The notes under the pieces are model-generated. The model ran no database searches. It was given only the letters and a program-made list of their open reading frames with translations, and was not told where the DNA came from. 64,000 bases of DNA from DASVRZ01 sp038230215 (GTDB lineage Bacteria; Verrucomicrobiota; Verrucomicrobiia; Chthoniobacterales; DASVRZ01). Below are positions 33,565 to 43,342 of the stretch, piece by piece. Positions within the stretch are counted from its first letter, which is position 1. The number at the start of each line of letters is the position of its first letter. The translations under genes and the position numbers were made by a program. The stretch lies in the NCBI GenBank assembly GCA_038230215.1, contig JBBRNR010000005.1, forward strand, positions 257,521-321,520, read 5' to 3'.

Positions 33565-34191
33565 TTATTTCACCCGCCAGATTCTTCTTTGATTGGAAAC
33601 CCAGCGGCCGGTGATTTCTACATTAGTAGGGTCGGCACCCGCAGCCCATGGGGAAAAGGCGGGAAGAATCCAGCCGGTTGGCGTGCGGCAAAGGGCTGGC
33701 AGATTGTGATGAAGCCCGGCCTGATCCGTAAAGGTATATGCAGGATGAAGATGACCGCTAAAAACCATGTCGCCCGGTTTCAGTTCCACCGTTTCATGAC
33801 CATGATGGAAAAGCTGGCTGCCATTGCGCCAATAATCCTCCAGCGACAATGTTTTAAGACGCCGGTCGTGATTACCCCGGATCAAAATGAGCCGCGGGAT
33901 AGACTCTGCAATTTTGGAAAGCCATTGCTTGAATGGGGGTGTAGCGGCGGAAGTATGCACCAAATCTCCCAAGAAGAGGACGGTTTGCGGACAGTAATCA
34001 AAAACCAGCGACGCGAGACATTGCTCGATTTGATCCATTCCTCTATTTGGAAAAAGCGCACCAGAGGCACGCTGGCTTAGTTCGTAGCCGTAGTGCAAAT
34101 CGGCAATGGCCAACCATCGTTCCTTGCAATGGAAAAGGGCAAGACGTGAGTCAAAACAGAGATTTTCGGCGACAAGAATGCTGCAGGGCAT
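33565..34191 (-). CDS. pdeM: Metallophosphoesterase, ligase-associated endonuclease PdeM type
   Basis: 208 residues. Metal ligands in order: IADLHYGYE near residue 29, FLGDLVH near residue 72, LIRGNHDRRL near residue 103 and VFSGHLHPAY near residue 143. The length and the ending (CRTPTGWILPAFSPWAAGAD) match the PdeM group, usually encoded beside a DNA ligase and Lhr-type helicase for DNA repair. Neither is present here; it sits between membrane-lipid genes. Confidence 0.88.
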   Translation of the reverse strand: MPCSILVAENLCFDSRLALFHCKERWLAIADLHYGYELSQRASGALFPNRGMDQIEQCLASLVFDYCPQTVLFLGDLVHTSAATPPFKQWLSKIAESIPRLILIRGNHDRRLKTLSLEDYWRNGSQLFHHGHETVELKPGDMVFSGHLHPAYTFTDQAGLHHNLPALCRTPTGWILPAFSPWAAGADPTNVEITGRWVSNQRRIWRVK

Positions 34192-34208
34192 GAAAACGTG
34201 GGTGACGT

Positions 34209-34844
34209 TTATGGTTCGCCTATTTTGAGCTGTTTTTCCAGTGTGGCTCGCAGAATTTCAAATTCCTCACTGGAGAGTGCTGGCAAAAAAACTTCGCCGT
34301 TTTCGATTCGCACTGTGATTTTCGAGAAAGGCAGTGGGATGTGAAAGCGGTCCCAACTTTTGAGGCGCAAACTATTGGAAAACGTGATGTGTGTTTTGAG
34401 AATGGCAGCGCCGGTTTTTTGCGCGAGGAGTACAACGCCGGGATTTAGCGTGTAAAGGGGACCGCGAGGCCCGTCTGGAGTGATAATTAAAGTGCGTCCG
34501 GCGCGGAAGTGCTCGCGGAGTTCAAGCAAGGCTGCGGCACCGCGTTTTTTGCTGGAGCCGCGAACGGACTGAAGTCCGAACCGATGCATGATTTGCGCAA
34601 GGAGTTCGCCATCCCGGCTGGGACTAGTCAAAACTGTCATAGGAACGAGCGCAGTCCGTGGAAAACCGGCGATCAGCAGGCCCAGAATGCGGTTGTGCCA
34701 GGCGATGCAAATGGCTGGACCGGCTGGTGGACCTGACAGAAATCCGTTGGGGTCCTCAATTTTTACCCGAATCGTCATGGCTATCAGTCGAATGCAACTC
34801 GCTATCAGACCGGCGACGCGCTTTTCCGGCAGTCGAATTTTCAT
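34209..34844 (-). CDS. DUF374 lysophospholipid acyltransferase family protein
   Basis: 211 residues. ICIAWHNRILGLLIAGFP carries the family form of the acyltransferase HxxxxD-like region; PSRDGELLAQIMHRFGLQSVRGSS, LIITPDGPRGPLYTLNPGVV and the closing PLPFSKITVRIENGEVFLP are typical DUF374 blocks. Family members transfer acyl chains in lipid or lipid A-like synthesis. Overlaps ubiX by four bases, so they are co-transcribed. Confidence 0.88.
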   Translation of the reverse strand: MKIRLPEKRVAGLIASCIRLIAMTIRVKIEDPNGFLSGPPAGPAICIAWHNRILGLLIAGFPRTALVPMTVLTSPSRDGELLAQIMHRFGLQSVRGSSKKRGAAALLELREHFRAGRTLIITPDGPRGPLYTLNPGVVLLAQKTGAAILKTHITFSNSLRLKSWDRFHIPLPFSKITVRIENGEVFLPALSSEEFEILRATLEKQLKIGEP

Positions 34845-35395
34845 TCAGGTTCCATCTTCCAGCGAAGAGCCTTTGGTACTGGCAGACCAAGTTGATCAAG
34901 GATGCGATGAACCACCGTATCCGCCAGTGCATCGAATGTTTCCGGTCGGCTGTAGAACGATGGCATCGCAGGCAAAACTACCGCGCCAGCTTCCATAACG
35001 CTCACTACATTGCGGGCATGGATCAGGTTCCAGGGAGTTTCCCGAGGAACGAGGATCAATTTGCGACGTTCTTTCAAAAAAACATCGGCTGCACGAAGGA
35101 TAAGACTCTCACTGGTTCCGTGCGCGATCCGGCTTAAAGTTCCCATGGAGCAGGGGATGACCACCATGCCGTCGAAAAGGGAGGACCCGCTGGCGAACGG
35201 CACATTCATGGTCTTGTCCGAATGCTGCACAACTCCTGCCGGGATGCGCAATGACCCGATTTCCTCGTTAATGACCTGCCGAGAATATGAGCTGAGAACG
35301 AGATGAGCCTCGTTTACTGCACAGTCGATTTGATCCAGAAGACGTTGGAGGTAAATGGAACCCGATGCACCAGTGGCAGCTATGACCAGTTTCAT
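34841..35395 (-). CDS. ubiX: UbiX-type flavin prenyltransferase
   Basis: 184 residues from ATG 35395. The frame opens earlier inside the next gene, but MKLVIAATGASGSIYLQRLL is the family start. UbiX prenylates FMN to make prFMN, the cofactor of UbiD decarboxylases. FMN-site blocks are ATGASGSIY, PFASGSSLFDGMVVIPCSMG and LILVPRETPWNLIHARN. No ubiD was seen in the window. Both ends overlap neighbours by four bases. Confidence 0.94.
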   Translation of the reverse strand: MKLVIAATGASGSIYLQRLLDQIDCAVNEAHLVLSSYSRQVINEEIGSLRIPAGVVQHSDKTMNVPFASGSSLFDGMVVIPCSMGTLSRIAHGTSESLILRAADVFLKERRKLILVPRETPWNLIHARNVVSVMEAGAVVLPAMPSFYSRPETFDALADTVVHRILDQLGLPVPKALRWKMEPE

Positions 35396-36513
35396 AATTC
35401 TAGCGGTTTGGGATAAGTAGAGAGGAGTTTGATTCCCTTCTCCGTGATTGTGACAACGTCCTCGTGGCGAACACCACCCAAGCCATAATAATAAAGGCCG
35501 GGTTCCACCGTCATGACCTGACCAGGTTGAAATACTGTGCGCGCGAAGCGCGGTATTTCGTGAATTTCCAAACCCAAGCCGTGACCTGTGCCGTGGAAAA
35601 AACCACACCAACGATCATTCCGCTGCTCAGTAGGGTATCCGCTTTTAGTGAAGAAGGCTTTCACTTCATTGTGGAGGTCTGCACCGTTGATGCCGGGTTT
35701 CATTGCGTTGAGGGCGTGCTTTTGTCCTTCGAGGGCGACGGTCCAAAGCTGACGTTGCGCCTCGCTGGCACGACCGCGAATAACAGTGCGAGTCATGTCT
35801 CCAAAATACCCAGTTTTTGCGTCGCGCGGGAAGATGTCCAGAATGATCAGGCTGTTCGCCTTAAGGGGGCCGCTGCCGCGCTCGTGGGGGTCGCAAGCTT
35901 GGTTTCCACCAGCGACTATCGTATTGGCAGGCAGGCCGCCAGCATGCAGAATGGCGCTGTCGATCTCGGCCCGAAGAATTTCCGAGGTGAGTTTTTTTCC
36001 ACTCCAATGTAGTGAGTTTGACTTTCCGATTTGACTAGCCCTCAGCACTTCCATCCCCCGAGTCATTCCAGTTTGAGTGATATGAAGGACTTGCTGGAGG
36101 AGTTTGAGTTCTGCCGCAGATTTGAATTCTCGTTCAGGGTAAAACAAGCCGCCCTGCACGTTTAGGATCATCCCCTGATCATTTAGAAAGTGCGCCAAGC
36201 CCAACGGAAAATCCTCCGGTACAAGAGCATTTTTCACACGCCGCATTTTTAGAAAACCCGCTACGGATTCCCGCAAATCAGTTTCTGGTCCGCTGGGACG
36301 CAACTTTTTATTAAGCGTGGAAAGGGCCACGATTTCATCTACTTGAGCTTCCCTTTTTCCACGGTCAATCTCCAGATCGTTAAGCACTAGAGTTCGTTTG
36401 CCTCTTTGCTCCAGAAAAATAACCGGATCGCTGACTAGAAATTTTGTTACGTAGCGCAGATCGGCGGAGGATTCACTGGAAGCGACAATGAGACGATTTA
36501 GAGTCTGGGCCAT
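35392..36513 (-). CDS. M24 family Xaa-Pro peptidase
   Basis: 373 residues from ATG 36513 (MAQTLNRLIVASSESS). An N-terminal creatinase-like domain precedes the pita-bread domain with its five metal ligands: IILDIFPRDAKTGYFGDMTRTV (two Asp), FFHGTGHGLGLEIHE (His), MTVEPGLYY (Glu) and GGVRHEDVVTITEKG (Glu). It should cleave the N-terminal residue before proline. Five-gene lipid/repair run downstream is coupled through ATGA. Confidence 0.92.
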   Translation of the reverse strand: MAQTLNRLIVASSESSADLRYVTKFLVSDPVIFLEQRGKRTLVLNDLEIDRGKREAQVDEIVALSTLNKKLRPSGPETDLRESVAGFLKMRRVKNALVPEDFPLGLAHFLNDQGMILNVQGGLFYPEREFKSAAELKLLQQVLHITQTGMTRGMEVLRASQIGKSNSLHWSGKKLTSEILRAEIDSAILHAGGLPANTIVAGGNQACDPHERGSGPLKANSLIILDIFPRDAKTGYFGDMTRTVIRGRASEAQRQLWTVALEGQKHALNAMKPGINGADLHNEVKAFFTKSGYPTEQRNDRWCGFFHGTGHGLGLEIHEIPRFARTVFQPGQVMTVEPGLYYYGLGGVRHEDVVTITEKGIKLLSTYPKPLEL

Positions 36514-36571
36514 TTTCCCCAATTTAGCTACAACACATCCCACTTCCAAGGGTTAAACGTAGATACTGCGC

Positions 36572-37711
36572 ATGACGAATCCATTTCGATCCCTAGCCTT
36601 TCTTGTTTGTTTTGTGGCGGTGGGATGTTCCCCCAATAGAAAGTTAATGGAAGCGCAACCGGTGCCAGTTGAGGTTACTCGAGTTTCGCAAGAAACTGTG
36701 CCGATCGATCTGCCAGCCATTGGTTCGGCGCAGGCGTTGGCGACAGTACAACTTAAGGCCCGCGTGCTTGGGGAGATTACGAAAGTGCATTTTGCAGAAG
36801 GGGCGTTGGTGCAGCAAGGCGATGTGCTTTTTTCCATTGATTCAAGGCCGTTCGATGTTGCAATTGACCGTGCGCAGGCCAACTTGGAATCCACGCAGGT
36901 CAACGCGGCCAATGCAGAATTACAGCTCGGACGTTATTCATCTTTGACCGGCCAGGGTGCGGCTTCCAAGGAACAATTGGCCCAGTATCGGACGGCGGCT
37001 AATTCGCTCAAAGCCGATTTGCAGGCCCGTCAGGCCGATCTGGATGAGGCTAAACTCTCCCGCGAATGGACGGAAGTAAAATCGCCTATAACTGGGCGGA
37101 TTGGAGCTGCGCTCTTCAAGGAAGGTAACATCGTACAAGCGAACACCGACATGCTGGCTGTCATCAATCAGATCCAGCCGATCCATGTGACGTTTTCTCT
37201 GCCCGAAAGTGATTTGCCGGAGGTTCGTGATGCTGCGCAAAAAGGTTCTCTCACCGTGATTGTCAGGAATTCTCAAACCAACTCGGAACTTGGCCGCGGT
37301 TCGCTGGATTTCATCGACAACATGGTAGATCGCGACACCGGCACCATCGCTTTGAAAGCCAGGCTGACAAACGAGCAGGAGAAAATCTGGCCCGGTCAAT
37401 TTGTCGATGTGGTGCTGCGTTTAACCGAGGAAAAAAACTGCATAGTGGTGCCCACAGCAGCTATTATGGATGCTCCGGACGGCTCCCAAGTTTTCGTGGT
37501 AGAAGAGAACAAGGCACTGCTCCGCAAGGTGGAAGTCAGCCGCACTTACGGAAATCTCACCGTCGTGCATAGCGGATTGAAAGCTGGCGAAATAATTATT
37601 TCCAGTGGACAGCTTCGCGTGAGTCCGGGTGTCAAGGTGACACCCCGGGAGACCGCCATTCCGGCGGAAGTACCGGTCTTGGGAACCACCCCCGCGACGA
37701 CCAACTCCTAG
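36572..37711 (+). CDS. RND efflux periplasmic adaptor (MdtA/HlyD type)
   Basis: 379 residues. Lipoprotein signal (FLVCFVAVGC, lipobox VGCS), then lipoyl half KARVLGEITKVHFAEGALVQQGDVLF, an alpha-hairpin (about 95-165), second lipoyl half VKSPITGRIGAALFKEGNIV, and a beta-barrel (NMVDRDTGTIALKARLTN, IWPGQFVDVVLRL). It links the pump to an outer-membrane channel that is not encoded here. Thirteen bases before the pump gene. Confidence 0.94.
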   Translation: MTNPFRSLAFLVCFVAVGCSPNRKLMEAQPVPVEVTRVSQETVPIDLPAIGSAQALATVQLKARVLGEITKVHFAEGALVQQGDVLFSIDSRPFDVAIDRAQANLESTQVNAANAELQLGRYSSLTGQGAASKEQLAQYRTAANSLKADLQARQADLDEAKLSREWTEVKSPITGRIGAALFKEGNIVQANTDMLAVINQIQPIHVTFSLPESDLPEVRDAAQKGSLTVIVRNSQTNSELGRGSLDFIDNMVDRDTGTIALKARLTNEQEKIWPGQFVDVVLRLTEEKNCIVVPTAAIMDAPDGSQVFVVEENKALLRKVEVSRTYGNLTVVHSGLKAGEIIISSGQLRVSPGVKVTPRETAIPAEVPVLGTTPATTNS

Positions 37712-37723
37712 TTCACAGCACTG

Positions 37724-40700
37724 ATGAACCTGACTGCTCTCTTTGTCCGACGTCCCATCGCCACGACTTTGCTGATGCTGGCCATTCTGGGATTTGGATT
37801 GCTGTCGTACGTAAAACTGCCCGTCAGCGATCTACCTAGTGTTGATTTTCCGACCATTAGCGTCTCAGCTAATCTTCCCGGAGCAAGCCCTGAGACAATG
37901 GCCTCGTCCGTTGCGACGCCGTTGGAAAAGCAGTTTTCCGCCATACCCGGAATCGATTCCATGACGTCTTCCAGTGTGCTGGGAGGAACGACAATAACAA
38001 TCCAGTTTAGTCTTTCTCGCAATATCGATGCAGCCGCGCAGGATGTGCAATCAGCCATCTCCCAGGCCCAGCGCGACCTGCCTGCGGACCTTACAAGCCC
38101 GCCTTCCTATCGTAAAGTAAACCCGGCCGATTTCCCGGTTTTGCTGCTTGCGGCGTACTCGGAAACCCTCCCGCTCACCAAGGTCAATGAATATGCCGAG
38201 ACTCTGGTCAGCCAGCGGCTTTCAACTGTGTCCGGGGTGGCGCAGGTGGATGTTTATGGAGAGCAAAAATTTGCCGTCCGCGTGGAACTCGACCCGCGTC
38301 AGCTCGCCACACGCGGACTAGCTCTGGATACAATTGAGCAGTCGATCCGCGGCGGAAACTCGAACGTGGCGACTGGCGAGTTGGACGCCGGCGTGAAATC
38401 CCGAACGATTAAAACCAACGGACAGCTCACCACAGCGGGCCAATACCGTAAGTTGATTGTCGCTTATCGTGGCGGACTTCCAGTGCGGTTGGAGGAAGTG
38501 GCCCATGTTTCAGACGGAGTTGAGAACGATAAAAATCTCAGTTGGTATAACAAAACCCGGGGCATTGTTCTTGCCGTGCAACGCCAGCCAGGTGCCAATA
38601 CTGTGCAGCTCATCGATCAAATCCGCACGCTTCTGCCGATCTTTCAAAAACAGCTTCCTGCCGGAGTCCATCTGGAGATCCTCCAAGACCGGTCCATTAC
38701 TATTCGTGAGTCACTTCACGATGTGCAATTTACGCTCGCTCTCGCCATTGTTTTGGTGGTCCTTGTCATTTTTCTTTTTCTGCGCAACCTGCGCGCGACC
38801 CTCATTCCCAGCGTCGCCATCCCGCTGTCCATAATTGGAACTTTCGCGGTGATGTATTTGCTGGGATTCAGCATGAATAACTTTTCACTCATGGCTGTCA
38901 TTCTGGCGGTGGGTTTTGTGGTGGATGATGCCATCGTAGTCTTGGAAAATATTGCGCGCTACATTGAGCAGGGAGACTCACCAACGGAAGCCGCATTGAA
39001 GGGCGGCCAGGAGATTGGGTTTACAATTTTGTCCATGACGCTCTCGCTAGCCGCTGTTTTTATTCCCGTGCTTTTCATGGGGGGGATTTTGGGGCGTTTG
39101 CTGAACGAATTTGCCGTGACAATCGGTGTCGCCATACTCCTGTCGGGATTTATTTCCCTCTCGCTGACGCCGATGTTGTGCAGCCGTTTTTTAAAACCAC
39201 ACCAAAATAACCAAACACACAACCGACTCTATAACTGGTTCGAAAAAATGTTCGAGGGTCTCGTTATCCGTTACGAAACGACATTGCACTGGGCCTTCAA
39301 ACACCAGAGGACCGTTGCCAGTATTGCAATCTTGATGGCACTCGCCACAGCCTGGCTATTCACGCTGGTGCCGAAAGGGTTTCTTCCAATCGAAGACACC
39401 GGTCGGATCACGATTTCCACTGAAGCGGAACAAGGCGTTTCCTTTGAGAAGCTGATCGAATTGCAGCAGCAGGCGGCTGACATTGTGGGCCGCAATCCGG
39501 CGGTAGCCGCCTACCTTTCACGCATCGGCAGCGGTTCCGGCGGGTCTGTGAATACCGGTCGTTTCATCATCACCCTGAAAGATCGCCATGAGCGTCCTAA
39601 GGTTGATGAAATTATTCGTCAGATGCGCAAGGAATTTTCCGGTATCGTTGGGCTCAAAGTATTCCCGCAGAATCCGTCCACGATTCGGATTGGCGGTGCT
39701 CAAACGAAGAGTCTTTATCAATTTACACTCTTCGGCCCCGACCTGGCCCAGCTTTACGGTGCCGCCGGAAAAATGGAAGCCGCCATGCGCCAGATTCGTG
39801 GTCTGGTCGATGTCACAACTGATCTACAAATTTCCAGCCCGCAGGTTCTGGTTTCCATCGACCGTGATCGCGCCGCGACACTGGGGGTAAGTGCCGCACA
39901 GATCGAAACCACTCTTGGCAGCGCATATGGAGCGCGACAAATTTCTACGATTTACACCCCGAATGACCAATACCGCGTAATCCTCGAGTTTGCCGATCCA
40001 TACAAACGGGACGCCGTCGATCTAACTCGGCTGTATGTGAACTCCACCAGTGGCCGCCTGATTCCGCTCAGCGCGTTCACGCAACTTCGGACACAAGTGG
40101 GGCCGCTCTCGGTGCAGCATCTCGGGCAATTGCCAGCCGTCACACTGTCATTTGACTTGGGTCCTGGCGTTTCCTTGGGAGACGTAGTGCCTAAGATAGA
40201 ACGTGCAGCCAGTCAACAACTCGACCCGCAGATCAGCAGTCAATTCCAAGGCACGGCCCAGGCATTTACCAGCTCTCTGAGCGGACTTGGATTGTTATTA
40301 CTCGCCGCATTTCTGCTCATTTACATCATCCTGGGAATCTTATATGAAAGTTTCATCCATCCCATTACGATCCTGTCGGGGTTGCCGTCTGCAGGTTTCG
40401 GAGCACTCCTGACGCTGTTGATTTTTCGTGCGGAGCTAAACGTTTATGGCTTCGTCGGGCTCCTCATGCTCATCGGCATTGTGAAGAAAAATGCCATTAT
40501 GATGATCGACTTCGCACTCGATGCGCAGCGCAACGGGCACAAAGCACCCTCCGACGCCATTTTCGAAGCCTGTCTCACCCGTTTTCGTCCCATTCTGATG
40601 ACGACTCTCGCGGCGATGGCGGGCACCATGCCGATTGCGCTCGGACTGGGTGCTGGAGGCGACGTTCGCCGCCCGCTGGGCTTGGCCGTGGTGGGTGGAC

Positions 40701-40843
40701 TGATCATTTCTCAGGTTGTCACCCTCTACATCACACCGTTGCTTTACCTTTATCTGGAGAATTTCCAACAACGGCTAGCCCGCAAAAAGAAACTGCCCGC
40801 CCACCCCAGCAAGCGCAGTCTCACTCCCGTGGAAATCGTTTGA
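37724..40843 (+). CDS. RND multidrug efflux permease (MdtB/C-like, AcrB family)
   Basis: 1039 residues with the duplicated six-helix plus periplasmic-loop plan. Starts MNLTALFVRRPIATTLLMLA; proton-relay acids lie in VGFVVDDAIVVLENIARYIE (helix 4), matched by a lysine in the second half (MLIGIVKKNAIMMIDFALDA). Ends with the twin LTRFRPILMTTLAAMAGTMPI block. A proton-driven exporter of drugs, bile salts or metabolites; the halogenase-type cluster 4 kb away might supply a substrate but nothing links them directly. Confidence 0.96.
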   Translation: MNLTALFVRRPIATTLLMLAILGFGLLSYVKLPVSDLPSVDFPTISVSANLPGASPETMASSVATPLEKQFSAIPGIDSMTSSSVLGGTTITIQFSLSRNIDAAAQDVQSAISQAQRDLPADLTSPPSYRKVNPADFPVLLLAAYSETLPLTKVNEYAETLVSQRLSTVSGVAQVDVYGEQKFAVRVELDPRQLATRGLALDTIEQSIRGGNSNVATGELDAGVKSRTIKTNGQLTTAGQYRKLIVAYRGGLPVRLEEVAHVSDGVENDKNLSWYNKTRGIVLAVQRQPGANTVQLIDQIRTLLPIFQKQLPAGVHLEILQDRSITIRESLHDVQFTLALAIVLVVLVIFLFLRNLRATLIPSVAIPLSIIGTFAVMYLLGFSMNNFSLMAVILAVGFVVDDAIVVLENIARYIEQGDSPTEAALKGGQEIGFTILSMTLSLAAVFIPVLFMGGILGRLLNEFAVTIGVAILLSGFISLSLTPMLCSRFLKPHQNNQTHNRLYNWFEKMFEGLVIRYETTLHWAFKHQRTVASIAILMALATAWLFTLVPKGFLPIEDTGRITISTEAEQGVSFEKLIELQQQAADIVGRNPAVAAYLSRIGSGSGGSVNTGRFIITLKDRHERPKVDEIIRQMRKEFSGIVGLKVFPQNPSTIRIGGAQTKSLYQFTLFGPDLAQLYGAAGKMEAAMRQIRGLVDVTTDLQISSPQVLVSIDRDRAATLGVSAAQIETTLGSAYGARQISTIYTPNDQYRVILEFADPYKRDAVDLTRLYVNSTSGRLIPLSAFTQLRTQVGPLSVQHLGQLPAVTLSFDLGPGVSLGDVVPKIERAASQQLDPQISSQFQGTAQAFTSSLSGLGLLLLAAFLLIYIILGILYESFIHPITILSGLPSAGFGALLTLLIFRAELNVYGFVGLLMLIGIVKKNAIMMIDFALDAQRNGHKAPSDAIFEACLTRFRPILMTTLAAMAGTMPIALGLGAGGDVRRPLGLAVVGGLIISQVVTLYITPLLYLYLENFQQRLARKKKLPAHPSKRSLTPVEIV

Positions 40844-40916
40844 CCACATTATCTGAAGTTTCCGAAAAAGAACTTGCGGAAGAGCTTGGTCTGCCGTTTT
40901 CTATTGGTCCTTCAAC

Positions 40917-40989
<73 letters not shown>

Positions 40990-41126
40990 CCTCCTGACCA
41001 TATGGAAAGTCTGAAAACTTTCACATCGGTCCGAGTTCCATGGCACTGTGGAATTCAATTGGCAACCACCCTGATCTACAAAAACTTCGTCGCATTTTCT
41101 GACTCGGTGACGTATTGAATCCGCAG

Positions 41127-41882
41127 ATGTCTACCTTGCTAGCCGCAAATGCACTCCAGTTCGCTTTGCAGGAATCCAACCCCGCTGGCAAGGTCGTGCT
41201 CGCGGCGCTTTTTATTGGATCGATTTTCAGTTGGTCGATCATGATTACCAAGCTTAGAACGACTGTCTTTGCGAAAAAACAGAGCGGGAAATTTCTCGAT
41301 CTTTTCCGGTCCAACCGTGCGCCGCTGAATATTTTTGAGGCTCGATTGAAGTTTGAGGGAGCACCTGTTTTCGCCGTTTACAAGGCAGGTTGCAAGGAAA
41401 TGACTTTTCAACTACTCGGATCCGCCGAGGTCGATGAAACTTTTCGCGCCCGGCTCGAAAATGCTGACAAAGTCACACCCGCCCAGATGCGTGTCGTAAC
41501 CAGCGCGATGGAGCGCGCCGTCGGCGAGACGGCCCTAAAAATCGAATCCCAAATGATCCTGTTGGCGACGGCTGTTTCCGGTGCGCCGTTTCTCGGATTG
41601 CTCGGCACGGTTTGGGGTGTGATGGATACTTTCACCGGTGTTGCGGAGGCTGGCTCAGCCACTTTGGCCGCGATGGCACCAGGTGTTTCCGGTGCACTGA
41701 TTACCACAGTCACCGGCTTGCTCGTCGCCATTCCGGCAATGTTCGGCTACAATTTTCTGGTCACGAGCATCCGTGGAATCACCGTGCAGATGGATAATTT
41801 TTCCGCCGAGCTGGCCTCGGAATTTGAGCATCGTTACGTAGACCACGGATCGCGTTCGCTGCCCTTTATTCCGCATCGTTAA
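41127..41882 (+). CDS. MotA/TolQ/ExbB proton-channel protein
   Basis: 251 residues from ATG 41127; a TTG at 41115 is an alternative. Three membrane segments: near residue 20-40 (VLAALFIGSIFSWSIMITKL), near 150-175 (LLATAVSGAPFLGLLGTVWGV) and about 185-210 (MAPGVSGALITTVTGLLVAI), the signature of TolQ/ExbB. With the next two genes it forms a proton-driven machine that energises outer-membrane processes. Six bases separate it from exbD/tolR. Confidence 0.93.
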   Translation: MSTLLAANALQFALQESNPAGKVVLAALFIGSIFSWSIMITKLRTTVFAKKQSGKFLDLFRSNRAPLNIFEARLKFEGAPVFAVYKAGCKEMTFQLLGSAEVDETFRARLENADKVTPAQMRVVTSAMERAVGETALKIESQMILLATAVSGAPFLGLLGTVWGVMDTFTGVAEAGSATLAAMAPGVSGALITTVTGLLVAIPAMFGYNFLVTSIRGITVQMDNFSAELASEFEHRYVDHGSRSLPFIPHR

Positions 41883-41888
41883 AAGACC

Positions 41889-42302
41889 ATGCGTCGCTAT
41901 TCCGACAAAAATAGTTTCCACACCCTCAGCGAGATCAACGTCACGCCCATGCTGGATCTGTGCTTCGTGCTGTTGGTCATTTTCATGGTTACCACCCCGC
42001 TACTGGAGAATAGCATCGACCTCGTCGTGCCGACCTCAACCACGGCTAGCAAATCAATCGAGCCCAGCCAGGTGCAGACTATTTCCATCGATAAAAACAG
42101 CGTCTTGAAATTGAATAACAACGCGATGAGTCTCGACAGTCTGCCAGAGGCATTACGTGAGATCATGTTGAAAAAATCCAACATTGCGGTCGTTGTGCGT
42201 CCTCACAAAGCGCTGCCAGTGCAGAAATTCGTCGATGTCATGGACGTTTTGCAGCAACTAAAAATCAGCAAAGTTGGCGTCGTTACGCAGCCCAATGAGT
42301 GA
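41889..42302 (+). CDS. ExbD/TolR biopolymer transport protein
   Basis: 137 residues. The single membrane helix contains INVTPMLDLCFVLLVIFMV with the protonated Asp (near residue 24), then the periplasmic domain (LVVPTSTTASKS, ALPVQKFVDVMDVLQQL). It partners TolQ/ExbB. Its stop overlaps the start of the TonB/TolA-like gene by eight bases. Confidence 0.93.
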   Translation: MRRYSDKNSFHTLSEINVTPMLDLCFVLLVIFMVTTPLLENSIDLVVPTSTTASKSIEPSQVQTISIDKNSVLKLNNNAMSLDSLPEALREIMLKKSNIAVVVRPHKALPVQKFVDVMDVLQQLKISKVGVVTQPNE

Positions 42303-43335
42303 GAAATGGCGGTTCCGACGCAATCTCGTTCTCATTGCCTTGGCTCACCTTGTGGCCGTTTTTCTGATCTTCCATTTTGGCAGAGAGGGAAACTCTGGCG
42401 GCGGTGGGGGGGGAGACCAGGTGACATGGATTGATCCGGCGGCGTTCACAAAAAAAGATTCCACTCTTGACCCAGCGCCCCAGCTTGAAAAATCCACTCC
42501 TGAGCCGACTCCCATTACAACTCCGGAACCGACCACCCCAGAACCCACGCCACAGCCCACGACTCCTCCACTCATGGAGGATGGGTTGAATCTTTCCACA
42601 CCAACACCAAAGCCTACACCTACACCTACGCCAAAAACCACAGCGACTCCCACGCCCAAACCCAAGCCGAGCGTCACTCCAAATCTGAGTCCGAAAAAGA
42701 CGCCGACGCCGATGTCCAAGAAAACTCCAAGTCCCACGCCCAAGAGAAAATCTACTCCGACAGCGGACGATTCTGAAGTTCGGCCGAGGAAGTCGCCTTC
42801 GCCCAAAGCGGTGAAAAAGCCCATCGCCGATGATCCGGAAACGACGGCCAAAAAAGTAGCTGCGTTGAAAGCGTTGCACGGAGATTCTGGTGAGGCGAAA
42901 TCACCCGGAGAAAAATCCGACTCGACCACAGGAGAGTCCAAGTCCAATGGAAAAGGCCCAGGCGACGGTTCTGGCACTGGCCCTGGCAAAGGCACTGGCA
43001 GTGGGGGCGGCGAGGGAGATGGCACTGGAAGTGGCAAGGGCGCCGGTACAGATCCCGGCTTGCTGGACGCCTACAACCAGGCGATCAAAATGAAATGCGA
43101 CATTTGGGAACAGCCGGTCTCGCAATTAAAAGTGGACCAAAAATTCGTTACCACGATGACGCTAACCATTTCAAAAACCGGGACGCTGGAGAGCTTCAGC
43201 GTGAAAAATTCCTCTGGAAACGAGATTGTCGATGAGTCCGTGAAAGCGTTCCTCGGCACGATCAAACGCTTTCCCGCCCCGCCCACCGGTAAGGAATACG
43301 TTATCAATATCAACTTCCAACTTGGCGGTGAATAA
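42295..43335 (+). CDS. TonB/TolA-like energy transducer with Pro/Thr repeats
   Basis: 346 residues from ATG 42295. Inner-membrane anchor NLVLIALAHLVAVFLIFHF (about 10-28), then about 130 residues of Pro/Thr/Lys repeats (TPTPKPTPTPTP-like) and a Gly-rich stretch (GKGPGDGSGTGPGKG) able to span the periplasm, and a C-terminal TolA/TonB domain (DQKFVTTMTLTISKTGTLES, GNEIVDESVKAFLG). Neither tolB nor pal follows, so this may be a Ton rather than Tol system. Confidence 0.88.
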   Translation: MSEKWRFRRNLVLIALAHLVAVFLIFHFGREGNSGGGGGGDQVTWIDPAAFTKKDSTLDPAPQLEKSTPEPTPITTPEPTTPEPTPQPTTPPLMEDGLNLSTPTPKPTPTPTPKTTATPTPKPKPSVTPNLSPKKTPTPMSKKTPSPTPKRKSTPTADDSEVRPRKSPSPKAVKKPIADDPETTAKKVAALKALHGDSGEAKSPGEKSDSTTGESKSNGKGPGDGSGTGPGKGTGSGGGEGDGTGSGKGAGTDPGLLDAYNQAIKMKCDIWEQPVSQLKVDQKFVTTMTLTISKTGTLESFSVKNSSGNEIVDESVKAFLGTIKRFPAPPTGKEYVININFQLGGE

Positions 43336-43342
43336 CTCGCGC

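Noticed and set aside
42480..42760. Proline/threonine tandem repeats that look like a minisatellite
   Set aside because: They are in frame inside the TonB/TolA-like protein and explained as its periplasm-spanning linker, not independent DNA repeats.
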